DNA of 64,000 nt from an uncultured Candidatus Binatia bacterium (GTDB taxonomy: Bacteria; Desulfobacterota; Binatia; Bin18). Every line of letters starts with the position of its first letter. The first letter of the stretch is position 1. Of the stretch, positions 42,826 to 51,799 are shown piece after piece. Location of the stretch: NCBI GenBank assembly GCA_958296235.1, contig OY282457.1:2785338-2849337 (forward strand), in the 5' to 3' direction. Below the pieces are notes generated by a model, which worked only from the letters and a program-made list of their open reading frames with translations, did not search any database and had not been told where the DNA came from. A program made the translations under genes and the position numbers.

Positions 42826-43701
42826 CTACTGCCGCTGCTCGCGCATGCGAAAAAAGCGTAGTAAAGCGTCTACATACGGCTGGTCAGTGCGCACCGTAAT
42901 GGTATCCGCGTGAGCGCGGCGCAACATCCGCGCTCTGTCATCCCGGGCCGCTGCCGCCCGGCGGGCGAACTCTTCCCGAACCCGCCGGTCACCGGTATCC
43001 ACGAGTTCCCGCTCTCCGGTTTCGGCATCCTGGAGCTCGATCAGGCCGATGTTCGGCAGGCTCAGCTCGCGGGGGTCGTCTAACACGATGGCAATCACGT
43101 CATGGCGACGATTGGCAATAGTGAGCGCAACGGCGGCGTGCGGGTCGAGCCAGTCGGAAATGAGAAAGACCACCGCCCGGCGCTTACTGACACGACTCAG
43201 ATGCTCCAGGGCGGCTGTAATATGGGTGCCGCGCTGCCGGCTCTGGAAGGAGAGTACCTCACGAATCACCCGCAGGACATGGCGGAGGCCCTTTTTGGGC
43301 GGGAGCGACAGCTCGACCTCGTTACTGAACATCACCAGCCCGACTTTGTCATTATTGGTGATGGCCGAGAAGGCAAACAGGGCTGCCATTTCTGCCGCCA
43401 TAGCACTCTTCAACTGAGAGACGCTGCCAAACTGAGTCGAGGCGCTGGCGTCCACCAGGAGCATCACTGTGAGTTCCCGCTCTTCACTAAAGCGTTTGAC
43501 GTGGGGGATGCCCGTTCGGGCGGTGACGTTCCAGTCTATGGTCCGAACATCATCCCCAGGAAAGTATTGCCGGACCTCGGCAAACTCCATGCCGTGGCCT
43601 TTGAACGCGCTCTGGTATTGGCCGGCAAAGACGTCGTTGACCAGATGACTGGTCCGAATATGAATTTTACGGACCGCTTTGAGTTGTTCCGAAGTCAGCA
43701 T
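42826..43701 (-). CDS. DUF58 domain-containing protein
   Basis: A 291-residue cytosolic DUF58 protein, a VWA-like fold that accompanies MoxR ATPases. Signature GMEFAEVRQYFPGDDVRTID then WNVTARTGIPHVKRF, with the MIDAS-like LLVDASASTQFG. Probably a client or effector of the MoxR chaperone. Starts 3 bases after moxR and 14 bases before the DUF4381-like gene. Confidence 0.93.
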   Translation of the reverse strand: MLTSEQLKAVRKIHIRTSHLVNDVFAGQYQSAFKGHGMEFAEVRQYFPGDDVRTIDWNVTARTGIPHVKRFSEERELTVMLLVDASASTQFGSVSQLKSAMAAEMAALFAFSAITNNDKVGLVMFSNEVELSLPPKKGLRHVLRVIREVLSFQSRQRGTHITAALEHLSRVSKRRAVVFLISDWLDPHAAVALTIANRRHDVIAIVLDDPRELSLPNIGLIELQDAETGERELVDTGDRRVREEFARRAAAARDDRARMLRRAHADTITVRTDQPYVDALLRFFRMREQRQ

Positions 43702-43704
43702 AAG

Positions 43705-44694
43705 CTAGGGCACGGGCACCCCGTCAAAGATATGTTGCAGGACGCTGTCCGCGGTCAGTTCTTCGGCCTCGGCCTCATACGTAATAATGATCCGGTGGCG
43801 CAGAATATCCGGGCCGATGGATTTCACATCCTGAGGCGTGACGTAGCCGCGTCCCTGGAGCAGGGCATGGGCCTTGGCGGCAACGGTCAATGACAGGGTG
43901 GCCCGCGGTGAAGCGCCGTACTGAATAAAACGCTGGACATCAATGCGATAGGCCGCGGGGTCGCGCGTGGCAAAGACCAGATCGATAATATAGTCCTTGA
44001 TCTTATCGTCCAGATAAATCTGGTCGGTCAGGTCACGCAACCGCACGATATCCTCCGTACTCAGCGCCGGACTGGCGGCGGCAGGTTGCGTGGTGGAGGC
44101 CATGCGCTCCAGGATCTGCCGTTCCTCTGCCCGCGAAGGATAAGTGACCCACAGCTTCAGCATGAAACGATCGACCTGGGCCTCTGGCAGGGGATAGGTG
44201 CCTTCCTGCTCAATGGGGTTCTGGGTGGCCAGAACGAGAAAGGGTTCTGGCAGGAGGTGGGTCTCCTCGCCTATTGTGATTTGGCGTTCCTGCATGGCTT
44301 CCAGCAAGGCGCTTTGGACCTTGGCCGGCGCTCGGTTAATCTCGTCCGCCAGAACGATATTGGCAAAAACCGGTCCCTTCTTGGTGGTAAACGTGCCCTC
44401 GCGCGGATTGTAAATCAGCGTCCCGATGAGGTCTGCGGGCAGGAGGTCCGGGGTGAACTGGAGCCGCTGAAAGCGGGCCCTGATTGCTTGGGCCAGGGTC
44501 TTTACCGCCAGGGTCTTGGCCAAGCCGGGGACGCCTTCCAACAGGACGTGACCGTTTGCCAACAGACCGACAATCAAGCGGTCTATGAGATACTGCTGAC
44601 CAATAATGACCTGGCCGATAGCATCCCGTAATCGCGCCAGTGACGCAGCTTCTTCTCTCACACGTTCGTTCAGAGCCGAAATATCTCCGTCCAT
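43705..44694 (-). CDS. moxR: MoxR family AAA+ ATPase
   Basis: A 329-residue AAA+ chaperone-like ATPase, first gene of the eight-gene operon. Walker A GVPGLAKTLA, Walker B LADEINRAPAKVQSALLEAM, sensor 1 ATQNPIEQEGTYPLPEAQ, and the lid region (GASPRATLSLTVAAKAHALL). MoxR proteins are thought to help assemble or insert metal cofactors in VWA-containing partners. A 262-base gap separates it from the divergent formate dehydrogenase genes. Confidence 0.94.
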   Translation of the reverse strand: MDGDISALNERVREEAASLARLRDAIGQVIIGQQYLIDRLIVGLLANGHVLLEGVPGLAKTLAVKTLAQAIRARFQRLQFTPDLLPADLIGTLIYNPREGTFTTKKGPVFANIVLADEINRAPAKVQSALLEAMQERQITIGEETHLLPEPFLVLATQNPIEQEGTYPLPEAQVDRFMLKLWVTYPSRAEERQILERMASTTQPAAASPALSTEDIVRLRDLTDQIYLDDKIKDYIIDLVFATRDPAAYRIDVQRFIQYGASPRATLSLTVAAKAHALLQGRGYVTPQDVKSIGPDILRHRIIITYEAEAEELTADSVLQHIFDGVPVP

Positions 44695-44877
44695 GTAGCT
44701 GGATATTCTCCTCAGTCGTGGCGGTCACAGGCAAGCTGTAGACGGTAATAGACGTTGACCAGCCTGAATTTCTTCATTGATCGGGTGCTGTTGTGTGTCC
44801 GAGACCGAACGGCGCTGATGCGGAAAAGTAAGAACCGAAACCACGAGTGTCAAGGGCGCTCAAGAAGAGCAGGACCC

Positions 44878-44907
44878 TTGAGCCCTATCCAATAAATAGG
44901 CTATGCT
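44878..44907 (+). promoter_or_regulatory. Candidate promoter for formate dehydrogenase operon
   Basis: TTGAGC (44878-44883), 18 bases, TATGCT (44902-44907), about 50 bases before the ATG at 44957. An imperfect hairpin (CTCAAG ... CTTGAG, 44860-44882) overlaps the -35 side and may be a regulatory site. Confidence 0.4.
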
Positions 44908-44956
44908 TTTTTGTTCCAGCCCTTTTGACGAGGGCGCTGGTCCGACAGGATAGATC

Positions 44957-46645
44957 ATGAAACAGAACGGGGAGCGCGGTAGAAAACGTCCACGGGGCCT
45001 TCGTACTCGACCAAAAGGGCGCAGTGTTGACCCCCAGGCCCTCCGAGAAGTCCAAACGTTGCTGGCCGATGCCCCGCGCCGTCGGGACCTCCTGCTCGAA
45101 CATCTGCATCTCATCCAGGATCGCTATGGTCATCTGTCCGCGGCCCACCTGGTTGCCCTTGCCCACGAAATGCAGCTCGCCCCAGTTGAAGTGTACGAGG
45201 TTGCCAGCTTTTACCATCATTTCGATGTGGTCAAAGAAGGGGAAACCCCTCCGCCGGCACTCACTGTGCGCGTGTGTGACTCGGTCAGTTGTGAGTTGGC
45301 TGGAGCGGAACAATTGATTCCCGCTTTAGAGCAGGAGATGGGCAAAACGGTGCGGGTCCAGCGTGTTCCGTGCGTGGGCCGGTGTGAAACCGCACCAGTT
45401 GCGGTGGTCGGCCAGAACCCGATCGGTACAGCAAGCCTGGAGCGGGTGAGACACGCGGTCGAACGCCAGGCGACGCAGGCCAGCCTGCCAGCGGACACGG
45501 TTGACTATCAAGCCTATCGGGCGGCCGGCGGCTATCGGGTTCTGCGGGAGTGTCTCAACGGCAGCCGCGACCTCGATTCGGTGCTGGGCGCGCTGGAAGA
45601 TTCCGGCCTGCGCGGCCTGGGCGGCGCCGGCTTTCCTGCCGGACGCAAGTGGCGCATCGTGCGTGGCTATGCGGCTCCGCGCCTCCTGGCGGTCAATATT
45701 GACGAAGGCGAGCCCGGCACCTTTAAGGACCGCTATTATCTGGAGCGCGACCCGCATCGTTTCCTGGAAGGGATGTTGATTGCCGCCTGGGCGGCTGAAA
45801 TCAAGGCCGTCTATATCTATATCCGAGATGAATATCCGGCCTGTCTTCAGATTCTCAAGAACGCGCTTGCGGCCCTGGAGGCCGACCCGCCGCCGGCGCT
45901 CCCCGCTATGCACCTTCGCCGTGGGGCGGGTGCATATATCTGTGGCGAAGAGTCGGGCATGATCGAGTCCATTGAGGGCAAACGCGGCATGCCGCGGCTG
46001 CGCCCGCCGTATGTAGCCGAGGTCGGCTTGTTTGGACGCCCGACCCTGGAGCATAATTGCGAGACGCTGTATTGGGTGCGCGATATTCTGGAGCGCGGGC
46101 CGGCGTGGTTTGCCAGCCACGGTCGGCGGGGGCGCAAGGGGCTCCGCTCGTTTTCCGTCAGCGGGCGTGTCCAAAAGCCAGGCGTGCATCTGGCCCCGGC
46201 CGGCATCAGTCTGCGCGAGCTGATTGCTGAGCATTGCGAAGGGATGCTCCCCGGACATGAGCTGTACGCCTACTTCCCCGGTGGGGCGTCCGGCGGTATT
46301 TTGCCGGCCACGCTGGCCGACCTGCCGCTCGATTTCGACACCCTGCAACCCCACGGCTGTTTCATCGGTTCCGCGGCGATCATCGTTTTGTCCGATAAAG
46401 ACAGCGCTAAAGCTGCGGCGCTTAATGCGATGCGCTTTTTTGCGCATGAGTCCTGCGGAAAATGTACGCCGTGTCGCGTCGGGACTCAGAAAGCTGCCGG
46501 GCTGATGGCGCAAAACCACTGGGATGTGCCCTTGCTTGAGGAACTGGCCCAAGTCATAGGCGACGCCTCGATTTGTGGCTTAGGCCAAGCCGCTCCCAAC
46601 CCGCTGCGCAGCATCATCAAATACTTCCCAGAGGAGCTTGCGTAA
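44957..46645 (+). CDS. NAD-dependent formate dehydrogenase diaphorase subunit (fused NuoE-NuoF type)
   Basis: A 562-residue fusion. Residues 25-160 are the NuoE/FdsG-like thioredoxin fold with a [2Fe-2S] cluster (Cys107, Cys112, Cys139, Cys143). From about 165 it is NuoF/FdsB-like: FMN/NADH site GLRGLGGAGFPAGRKW and INIDEGEPGTFKDR, and a [4Fe-4S] motif SCGKCTPCRVGT. It passes electrons from the catalytic subunit to NAD+. The two subunits are separate in FdsGBA enzymes. The stop overlaps the next ATG (TAATG). Confidence 0.92.
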   Translation: MKQNGERGRKRPRGLRTRPKGRSVDPQALREVQTLLADAPRRRDLLLEHLHLIQDRYGHLSAAHLVALAHEMQLAPVEVYEVASFYHHFDVVKEGETPPPALTVRVCDSVSCELAGAEQLIPALEQEMGKTVRVQRVPCVGRCETAPVAVVGQNPIGTASLERVRHAVERQATQASLPADTVDYQAYRAAGGYRVLRECLNGSRDLDSVLGALEDSGLRGLGGAGFPAGRKWRIVRGYAAPRLLAVNIDEGEPGTFKDRYYLERDPHRFLEGMLIAAWAAEIKAVYIYIRDEYPACLQILKNALAALEADPPPALPAMHLRRGAGAYICGEESGMIESIEGKRGMPRLRPPYVAEVGLFGRPTLEHNCETLYWVRDILERGPAWFASHGRRGRKGLRSFSVSGRVQKPGVHLAPAGISLRELIAEHCEGMLPGHELYAYFPGGASGGILPATLADLPLDFDTLQPHGCFIGSAAIIVLSDKDSAKAAALNAMRFFAHESCGKCTPCRVGTQKAAGLMAQNHWDVPLLEELAQVIGDASICGLGQAAPNPLRSIIKYFPEELA

Positions 46646-49398
46646 TGGCTGCCGTTCCTGAAAGCGAACACACGACATCCTTTCTCCTGGACGGCCGGGC
46701 GGTCGACGCCCTGCCCGACGAAACCATTTTACAGGCGGCCCGTCGTCACGGGGTTGATATTCCTCACCTGTGCTACAAGGACGGGCTCCGGCCAGACGGA
46801 AATTGCCGTGCCTGTGTGGTGGAAGTGAAGGGGGAGCGCACCCTTGCGCCTTCCTGCTGCCGGACACCGCAGGATGGCATGGAGGTGGCGACCACGAGTG
46901 AGCGCGCCCGTCACTCCCAAAAGCTGGTTCTCGAATTGTTGCTCTCAGACGTTGTTGAGACCTCCTATACACACGACTCGGAACTGGCGACCTGGGCGCG
47001 CGCGCTGGAAGTCGGCCCGCCGCGCTTCGCGCCGCGCCAGCAGCCGGAATCGGACGGGTCTCACCCGGCCATTGCCGTGAATCTCGACGCCTGTATTCAG
47101 TGTACTCGCTGTCAGCGCGCCTGTCGTGAAGAGCAGGTAAACGATGTCATCGGCTACGCCCTGCGCGGCAGTCAGGCCAAGATCGTCTTTGATGTGGACG
47201 ACCTCATGGGCAGTAGCTCCTGCGTCGGCTGTGGTGAATGCGTCCAGGCCTGTCCCACCGGAGCGCTCATGCCAGCCAAAGAGGTGGGACTGATTGAGCC
47301 GGATAAAACGGTGGATTCCGTCTGTCCCTATTGCGGAGTGGGCTGTCTGCTCACCTATCACGTCAAAGACAACACGATTCTGTACGTCACCGGGCGTGAC
47401 GGTCCGTCCAACCACGGCCGGCTGTGTGTGAAAGGCCGCTACGGCTTTGACTATGTTACCCATCCGCAGCGGCTCACCCGTCCCTTAATCCGAAAGGCTG
47501 GGGTAGCCAAGTCCGCCGAGATCACGATTGATCCGGCTGATCCCTCAACAGTGTTTCGTGAAGCCTCTTGGGAAGAGGCGCTCGACTTTGCGGCGAACGG
47601 CCTCAAAAAAATACGCGACGAAAAAGGCGGCCAGGCGCTGGCCGGATTTGGCTCGGCAAAAGGCAGCAACGAAGAAGCCTATCTCTTTCAAAAGCTGGTG
47701 CGGATCGGATTTGGGACGAATAATGTCGATCACTGTACCCGGCTGTGTCACGCCTCGTCGGTTGCCGCCCTTTTAGAGGGCATTGGGTCGGGCGCGGTTT
47801 CTAACCAGGTGGCGGATGTGGCGGCGGCGGAGTGCATTATTATCATCGGCTCCAACGCCTCGGAGAACCATCCGGTTGCGGCGACCTTTATGAAGAATGC
47901 GGCCAAAGCGGGCAAGACGCTGATCGTCATGGACCCCCGTCGGACGGAGCTCGCCCGCCATGCGTCGTATTATCTCCAATTCAAGCCAGACACCGATGTG
48001 GCCCTGCTCAATGCCATGATGCACACCATCATTGAGGAGGGCTTGGCGCATCAGGAATTTATCGAGCGGCGCACCGCTGGGTTTGCGCGCATCAAACAAA
48101 ACGTGGCCGGCTTCAGCCCCGAAGAGATGGAACCCGTGTGCGGGATTGCCGCCGAGACCATTCGGGAGGTTGCCCGTCGCTATGCAACCGCAGCCGGCGC
48201 GATGATTTTCTGGGGGATGGGTATCTCACAGCATATCCACGGCACCGACAATGCGCGCTGTCTTATTGCGCTCGCTTTGATGACCGGCCAGATCGGTCGC
48301 CCTGGGACCGGACTCCATCCGTTGCGCGGCCAGAACAATGTTCAAGGAGCCTCTGACGCCGGCCTGATTCCCATGATGTTCCCCGACTACCAGCGGGTCG
48401 ACAACGAGGAGGCGCGGCAGCGCTTCGAGGCCCTCTGGGGCGTCTCCCTGGACCCGCAAGCCGGTCTGACCGTGGTCGAGATCATGAACGCCATTCTCGA
48501 CCACCGGCTGCACGGTATGTACATCATGGGCGAGAACCCGGCCATGTCCGACCCCAACCTGCATCACGCCCGACAGGCTTTGGCCACGCTCGACCACCTG
48601 GTCGTGCAGGACTTGTTCCTGACCGAAACCGCGGCGTTTGCCGATGTGATCCTGCCGGCGTCCGCGCTCCCGGAGAAGACGGGCACGTTCACCAACACCG
48701 ACCGGCGCGTACAGCTCGCCCGCAAAGCGCTCGACCCGCCGGGCCAGGCCTGTCAGGACCTGGACATCATTCAAGAGATGGCCCGCCGCCTGGGACTGGA
48801 CTGGCGATATCGCGACACCGCGGCAGTCTACGAAGAGATGCGCCAGGCCATATCCGCCCTCGGGGGCATCAGTTGGTCACGGCTCGAACGCCAGGATTCT
48901 GTTACCTACCCCTGCTGGACCGAAGACGACCCGGGCCGACCGGTGGTGTTTCAAAAGAATTTCCCGACCTCGGACGGCATAGCCCAGTTCGTCCCCGCGC
49001 GTTTGATTCGCGCTGACGAACTCCCCGATGCCGAGTTTCCGTTCGTGCTGATTACCGGCCGCCAGCTTGAACACTGGCATACCGGCGCAATGACCCGTCG
49101 GGCGAGTGTCCTGGACGCCATAGAACCACAGCCCGTGATTAACCTGCATCCTGAAGACCTGGCCGGGCTGGATGGAGCAGAAGGAGACCTCCTGACCATT
49201 GCCTCACGCCGGGGGGAGGTCACCGCCTACGCGCGGGTGGATGCCGGCCTGCAACGCAACGAGATTTTCATGCCCTTCTGCTATCAGGAAGCCGCCGCAA
49301 ACCTGTTGACGAATGAAGCCCTGGACCCTTACGGGAAAATTCCCGAGTTCAAATATTGTGCGGTCCGGGTCAGCGTGAACCGAACTGCGGAAGCCTGA
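46645..49398 (+). CDS. Formate dehydrogenase catalytic (alpha) subunit, molybdopterin type
   Basis: A 917-residue Mo/W-bis-MGD formate dehydrogenase. N-terminal [2Fe-2S] domain (Cys43, Cys54, Cys57, Cys71), two ferredoxin-type [4Fe-4S] clusters (ACIQCTRCQRACREEQ; SSCVGCGECVQACPTGAL), the molybdopterin [4Fe-4S] motif CPYCGVGCLLTYHV and the catalytic Cys368-His369 (TRLCHASSVAALLEGIGSGA): a cysteine, not selenocysteine. The C-terminal domain binds MGD (TGRQLEHWHTGAMTRR). The start at 46645 excludes a shadow extension. It forms a soluble NAD-linked complex with the previous gene. FdhD and FdsD are not in the window. Confidence 0.94.
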   Translation: MAAVPESEHTTSFLLDGRAVDALPDETILQAARRHGVDIPHLCYKDGLRPDGNCRACVVEVKGERTLAPSCCRTPQDGMEVATTSERARHSQKLVLELLLSDVVETSYTHDSELATWARALEVGPPRFAPRQQPESDGSHPAIAVNLDACIQCTRCQRACREEQVNDVIGYALRGSQAKIVFDVDDLMGSSSCVGCGECVQACPTGALMPAKEVGLIEPDKTVDSVCPYCGVGCLLTYHVKDNTILYVTGRDGPSNHGRLCVKGRYGFDYVTHPQRLTRPLIRKAGVAKSAEITIDPADPSTVFREASWEEALDFAANGLKKIRDEKGGQALAGFGSAKGSNEEAYLFQKLVRIGFGTNNVDHCTRLCHASSVAALLEGIGSGAVSNQVADVAAAECIIIIGSNASENHPVAATFMKNAAKAGKTLIVMDPRRTELARHASYYLQFKPDTDVALLNAMMHTIIEEGLAHQEFIERRTAGFARIKQNVAGFSPEEMEPVCGIAAETIREVARRYATAAGAMIFWGMGISQHIHGTDNARCLIALALMTGQIGRPGTGLHPLRGQNNVQGASDAGLIPMMFPDYQRVDNEEARQRFEALWGVSLDPQAGLTVVEIMNAILDHRLHGMYIMGENPAMSDPNLHHARQALATLDHLVVQDLFLTETAAFADVILPASALPEKTGTFTNTDRRVQLARKALDPPGQACQDLDIIQEMARRLGLDWRYRDTAAVYEEMRQAISALGGISWSRLERQDSVTYPCWTEDDPGRPVVFQKNFPTSDGIAQFVPARLIRADELPDAEFPFVLITGRQLEHWHTGAMTRRASVLDAIEPQPVINLHPEDLAGLDGAEGDLLTIASRRGEVTAYARVDAGLQRNEIFMPFCYQEAAANLLTNEALDPYGKIPEFKYCAVRVSVNRTAEA

Positions 49399-49419
49399 AA
49401 AGAGTAAACGTGTCCTTCG

Positions 49420-49545
49420 ATTTCGCTGACGCTACACCCTTCGGCACGGCTCAGGACGAACGGGAGGGGGCCGTCAGTCCTGAGCGTAAGGCGTACGCGC
49501 CTGGAGTCCTGAGCGTAAGGCGTACGCGCCTGGAGTCGAAGGAGG
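49420..49545. repeat. Family B repeat with a 29-bp tandem duplication
   Basis: The unit beginning AGTCCTGAGCGTAAGGCGTA is repeated exactly at 49476-49504 and 49505-49533. Flanking pieces (GGCACGGCTCAGGACGAAC, GGAGTCGAAGG) match family B copies elsewhere. Confidence 0.7.
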
Positions 49546-49581
49546 AGTTAAACGGAGAGAACATATCACAAGGAGAAGTCG

Positions 49582-50139
49582 ATGGCCGCTCTCAGTCAGC
49601 ACGCGCTCATGACCGCCGAAGAGCTGTTTGACCTGCCCGCTGACGACTACAAATACGAACTCGTCGAAGGAGAGCTGATTCGTATGGCCCCGACCGGTGG
49701 CGAGCACGGAGTCTTGACAGTCCGAATCGGTCGTATTCTTGATGAATACGTCGAAGCGCACGATTTGGGCATTTGCAGCGGTGCGGAAACCGGTTTTATC
49801 TTACGACGCGCCCCTGATATCGTCCGCGCGCCGGACGCCGCGTTTATCGCCAAGGCGCGCCTTCCCGAGACCGGTATTCCCAAAACGTATTGGCCGTTTG
49901 CGCCGGACCTGGCGGTTGAGGTCACCTCGCCTTCAGATCGTTTCAGCGCCGTACAAACCAGAATCGCCGAGTATTTCTCGGCCGGGACTCGTTTGGTGTG
50001 GGTGATAGAGCCGGCCACTCGAACCGTCTATGTCTATCGCTCGTCGCACGACGTTCAGGCGCTCGGGGAAGATGACGAGCTGAGCGGAGCGGATGTGTTG
50101 CCGGGCTTTCGGTACGCGGTGGGGCGGCTGTTCGGGTGA
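49582..50139 (+). CDS. Uma2 family endonuclease (PD-(D/E)xK)
   Basis: A 185-residue restriction-like nuclease of the Uma2 family. EGELIRMAPTGGEHGVL, then PDIVRAPDAAFIAKARLPE, LAVEVTSPSDRF (the Glu-x-x core) and VWVIEPATRTVYVYR are typical. AAGGAG precedes the ATG. The biological role is unknown in the family; many copies occur in some genomes. It sits beside a PIN toxin pair. Confidence 0.9.
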   Translation: MAALSQHALMTAEELFDLPADDYKYELVEGELIRMAPTGGEHGVLTVRIGRILDEYVEAHDLGICSGAETGFILRRAPDIVRAPDAAFIAKARLPETGIPKTYWPFAPDLAVEVTSPSDRFSAVQTRIAEYFSAGTRLVWVIEPATRTVYVYRSSHDVQALGEDDELSGADVLPGFRYAVGRLFG

Positions 50140-50191
50140 GTCCTGCCCAAGAGTAGAATAGGCTGCGGTTACTTAGCGCGCGGCAAATCGT

Positions 50192-50656
50192 TCACGACGC
50201 CAAGGCTTCCAATACCTCTTCCGGCGTCCGGTTCGGCGACGCAAACGGATTAAGCACCCGGGTCGTACCGAACTCGTGGCCGTGTTGCAGGTCTTCTGTC
50301 AGGAGCACCTTGCACTCACAGGTCTGTGCGGCGGCGACGATGAGTGCGTCCCACCAGGATACAGAGTGGCGGTCCTGCAGGAGCCAGGCTCGTTCCAGGA
50401 TGGCGAGGTCAATCGAAACGGGATGCCAAGAGGTGAGACTGCGGACGATCTGTCGTGCGTCCGTGACAGGCATGGCCGGCCTCAACTTACGAGTGAGTGT
50501 CGAATAGAGCTCTTGCAGAACCTGGAAGCTCAGCCGTCCCCTGCGCGAGCGCCAGACGAACCGGAACCAAGCGTCGGCGCATGCTTGCTTCTCAGGCTCT
50601 CTGATATCGTAACGGTAGACGAGGATGTTGGTGTCAACGAAAAGCGGCTCGGTCAT
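50192..50656 (-). CDS. Type II toxin, PIN-domain ribonuclease (VapC)
   Basis: A 154-residue PIN-domain toxin. Acidic metal-site residues Asp8 (LFVDTNILVY), Glu49 (VLQELYSTL), Asp103 (SWWDALIVAAA) and Asp122 (LTEDLQHG) are all present. It starts within the end of the upstream antitoxin gene (23-base overlap). A second, unrelated pair to the one at 1350-2053. Confidence 0.9.
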   Translation of the reverse strand: MTEPLFVDTNILVYRYDIREPEKQACADAWFRFVWRSRRGRLSFQVLQELYSTLTRKLRPAMPVTDARQIVRSLTSWHPVSIDLAILERAWLLQDRHSVSWWDALIVAAAQTCECKVLLTEDLQHGHEFGTTRVLNPFASPNRTPEEVLEALAS

Positions 50657-50876
50657 GCAGCTCTTCCCGCGTCGGCTTACGCCCGTCGACCCACTCCATC
50701 TTGCGGGGCTTGATCGACAAGGCGCGCTTCATTGCAACCTCGTACTCGTCCTCCCGGCGTTGCATTCCTTCCAGCAGCTCGGCCAGCCATTTGGACATGC
50801 TGCGCTCGTTTTCCGCGGCCTTGACCCGCAGCCATCGAGCGACATCCTCCGGCAGGGTAAGGGTGATGTTTGTCAT
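50634..50876 (-). CDS. Ribbon-helix-helix-like antitoxin
   Basis: An 80-residue antitoxin partner. The N-terminus (MTNITLTLPEDVARWLRVKA) has the beta strand and helix of an RHH DNA-binding domain, followed by an acidic helical region and a basic tail (SIKPRKMEWVDGRKPTREEL) for toxin binding. The ATG at 50876 is preferred to a codon at 50897. Autorepression expected. Confidence 0.83.
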   Translation of the reverse strand: MTNITLTLPEDVARWLRVKAAENERSMSKWLAELLEGMQRREDEYEVAMKRALSIKPRKMEWVDGRKPTREELHDRAAFR

Positions 50877-50937
50877 GGCACATGAATAATGAAACACGGA
50901 AATTGTGTCAAGAATCGATAGTATCTCAGTTTACATG

Positions 50938-51005
50938 TTCCCCCTCACCCCAACCCTCTCCCCTTCGACAGGCTCAGGACAGGCCTCCAGGGGAGAGGGA
51001 GTAGA
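50938..51005. repeat. Family A repeat
   Basis: CCCCCTCACCCCAACCCTCTCC, an internal CTTCGACAGGCTCAGGACAG segment and the complementary GGGGAGAGGGAG. The 468-base gap between the antitoxin start (50876) and the DUF2237 gene (51345) is filled by family A and C repeats and shows no gene. Confidence 0.65.
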
Positions 51006-51071
51006 TATTCCCTCCCTCCTCTGAACGTGTGATGCGCATTGTGTCGCCGGCCCTCCGACGGTCCGTCCGCC

Positions 51072-51118
51072 CCCTCACCCCAACCCCTCTCCCGCTGGGA
51101 GAGGGGTTGGGGTGAGGG
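51072..51118. repeat. Perfect 22-bp inverted repeat with 3-base loop (family A)
   Basis: Arms at 51072-51093 and 51097-51118 are exactly complementary, CCCTCACCCCAACCCCTCTC and its reverse, with loop GCT. It is the clearest copy of the family A hairpin and would extrude strongly in single-stranded DNA or RNA. Confidence 0.8.
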
Positions 51119-51197
51119 TCGAGCCGGCTGGGGGCCACCGAGCCCTGGAATCTGCATCACACGTCTCTGAGGGGGGATAGCGGGCAAGGATGATACG

Positions 51198-51347
51198 CTA
51201 GAGCGTTTTACGCTATTCTGTAGCCGTGCCGGGGGCTCCCGTCCTGCCGGACGTAATCCGGCCTCCAGCCGGCGGCGGGGGCTGGGGGCCTGGATTCCTG
51301 CTTCCGCAGGAATGACAGGTCGCTACACAGAATCGTAATTTGCGCTA
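51198..51347. repeat. Full-length MITE-like element (family C), 150 bp
   Basis: Bounded by imperfect inverted ends of about 25 bases: CTAGAGCGTTTTACGCTATT on the left and, reversed, TAGCGCAAATTACGATTCTG on the right. The core includes GGCTGGGGGCCTGGATTCCT and CTGCTTCCGCAGGAATGACA. Its right end supplies the TAG stop of the DUF2237 gene. No coding capacity. Confidence 0.7.
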
Positions 51348-51716
51348 ATGCAGGTCCCGGGCGTGTTCTTTCAGCAAGGCCAACGGAATATGTTCGAGGG
51401 TGGCTGCGTGGGTGGCAGCCAGTATCACTATGGGTGCGGCCCCGGCCTCATAGGCTTCTTTCCAGCGTAGTGCGCACAGACACCAGCAGTCTCCGGGCTG
51501 GAGTCCGTCAAAGCCAAGCTCTGGGCGGGGCGTGCTCAGGTCGTTGCCCTTTGCCTTGGAGAAGGCCAAAAATTCTTTGGTGACCTGGGTACATACGGTA
51601 TGCAGGCCGACGTCTTCCCTGCCGGTATTGCAGCAACCATCCCGATAAAAACCAGTTAATGGCCGCGAACTGCACACCTGGAGTTTTTCGCCTAAGACAT
51701 TTTTTGATTCGTCCAT
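51345..51716 (-). CDS. DUF2237 family protein
   Basis: A 123-residue conserved protein. NVLGEKLQVCSSRPLTGFYR, DGCCNTGREDVGLHTVCTQV and PGDCWCLCALRWKEAYEAGA are the family pattern, with many Cys. It is probably cytosolic; function unknown. The ATG at 51716 lies after AAAGGAAC at moderate spacing. The stop is inside the terminal repeat of the family C element, so the last residues may have been altered by that insertion. Confidence 0.88.
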   Translation of the reverse strand: MDESKNVLGEKLQVCSSRPLTGFYRDGCCNTGREDVGLHTVCTQVTKEFLAFSKAKGNDLSTPRPELGFDGLQPGDCWCLCALRWKEAYEAGAAPIVILAATHAATLEHIPLALLKEHARDLH

Positions 51717-51799
51717 AGTCAACGCTTGTTCCTTTGCTGTTGATGAGCCGCTGTTTGGGCTTTGAGAAACGTGAGGAAGTGTCTCTCTCAGTGACCCAA

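Noticed and set aside
47731..47751. Selenocysteine at the formate dehydrogenase active site
   Set aside because: The codon at the catalytic position is TGT (Cys368), not TGA, and no SECIS-like hairpin is needed.
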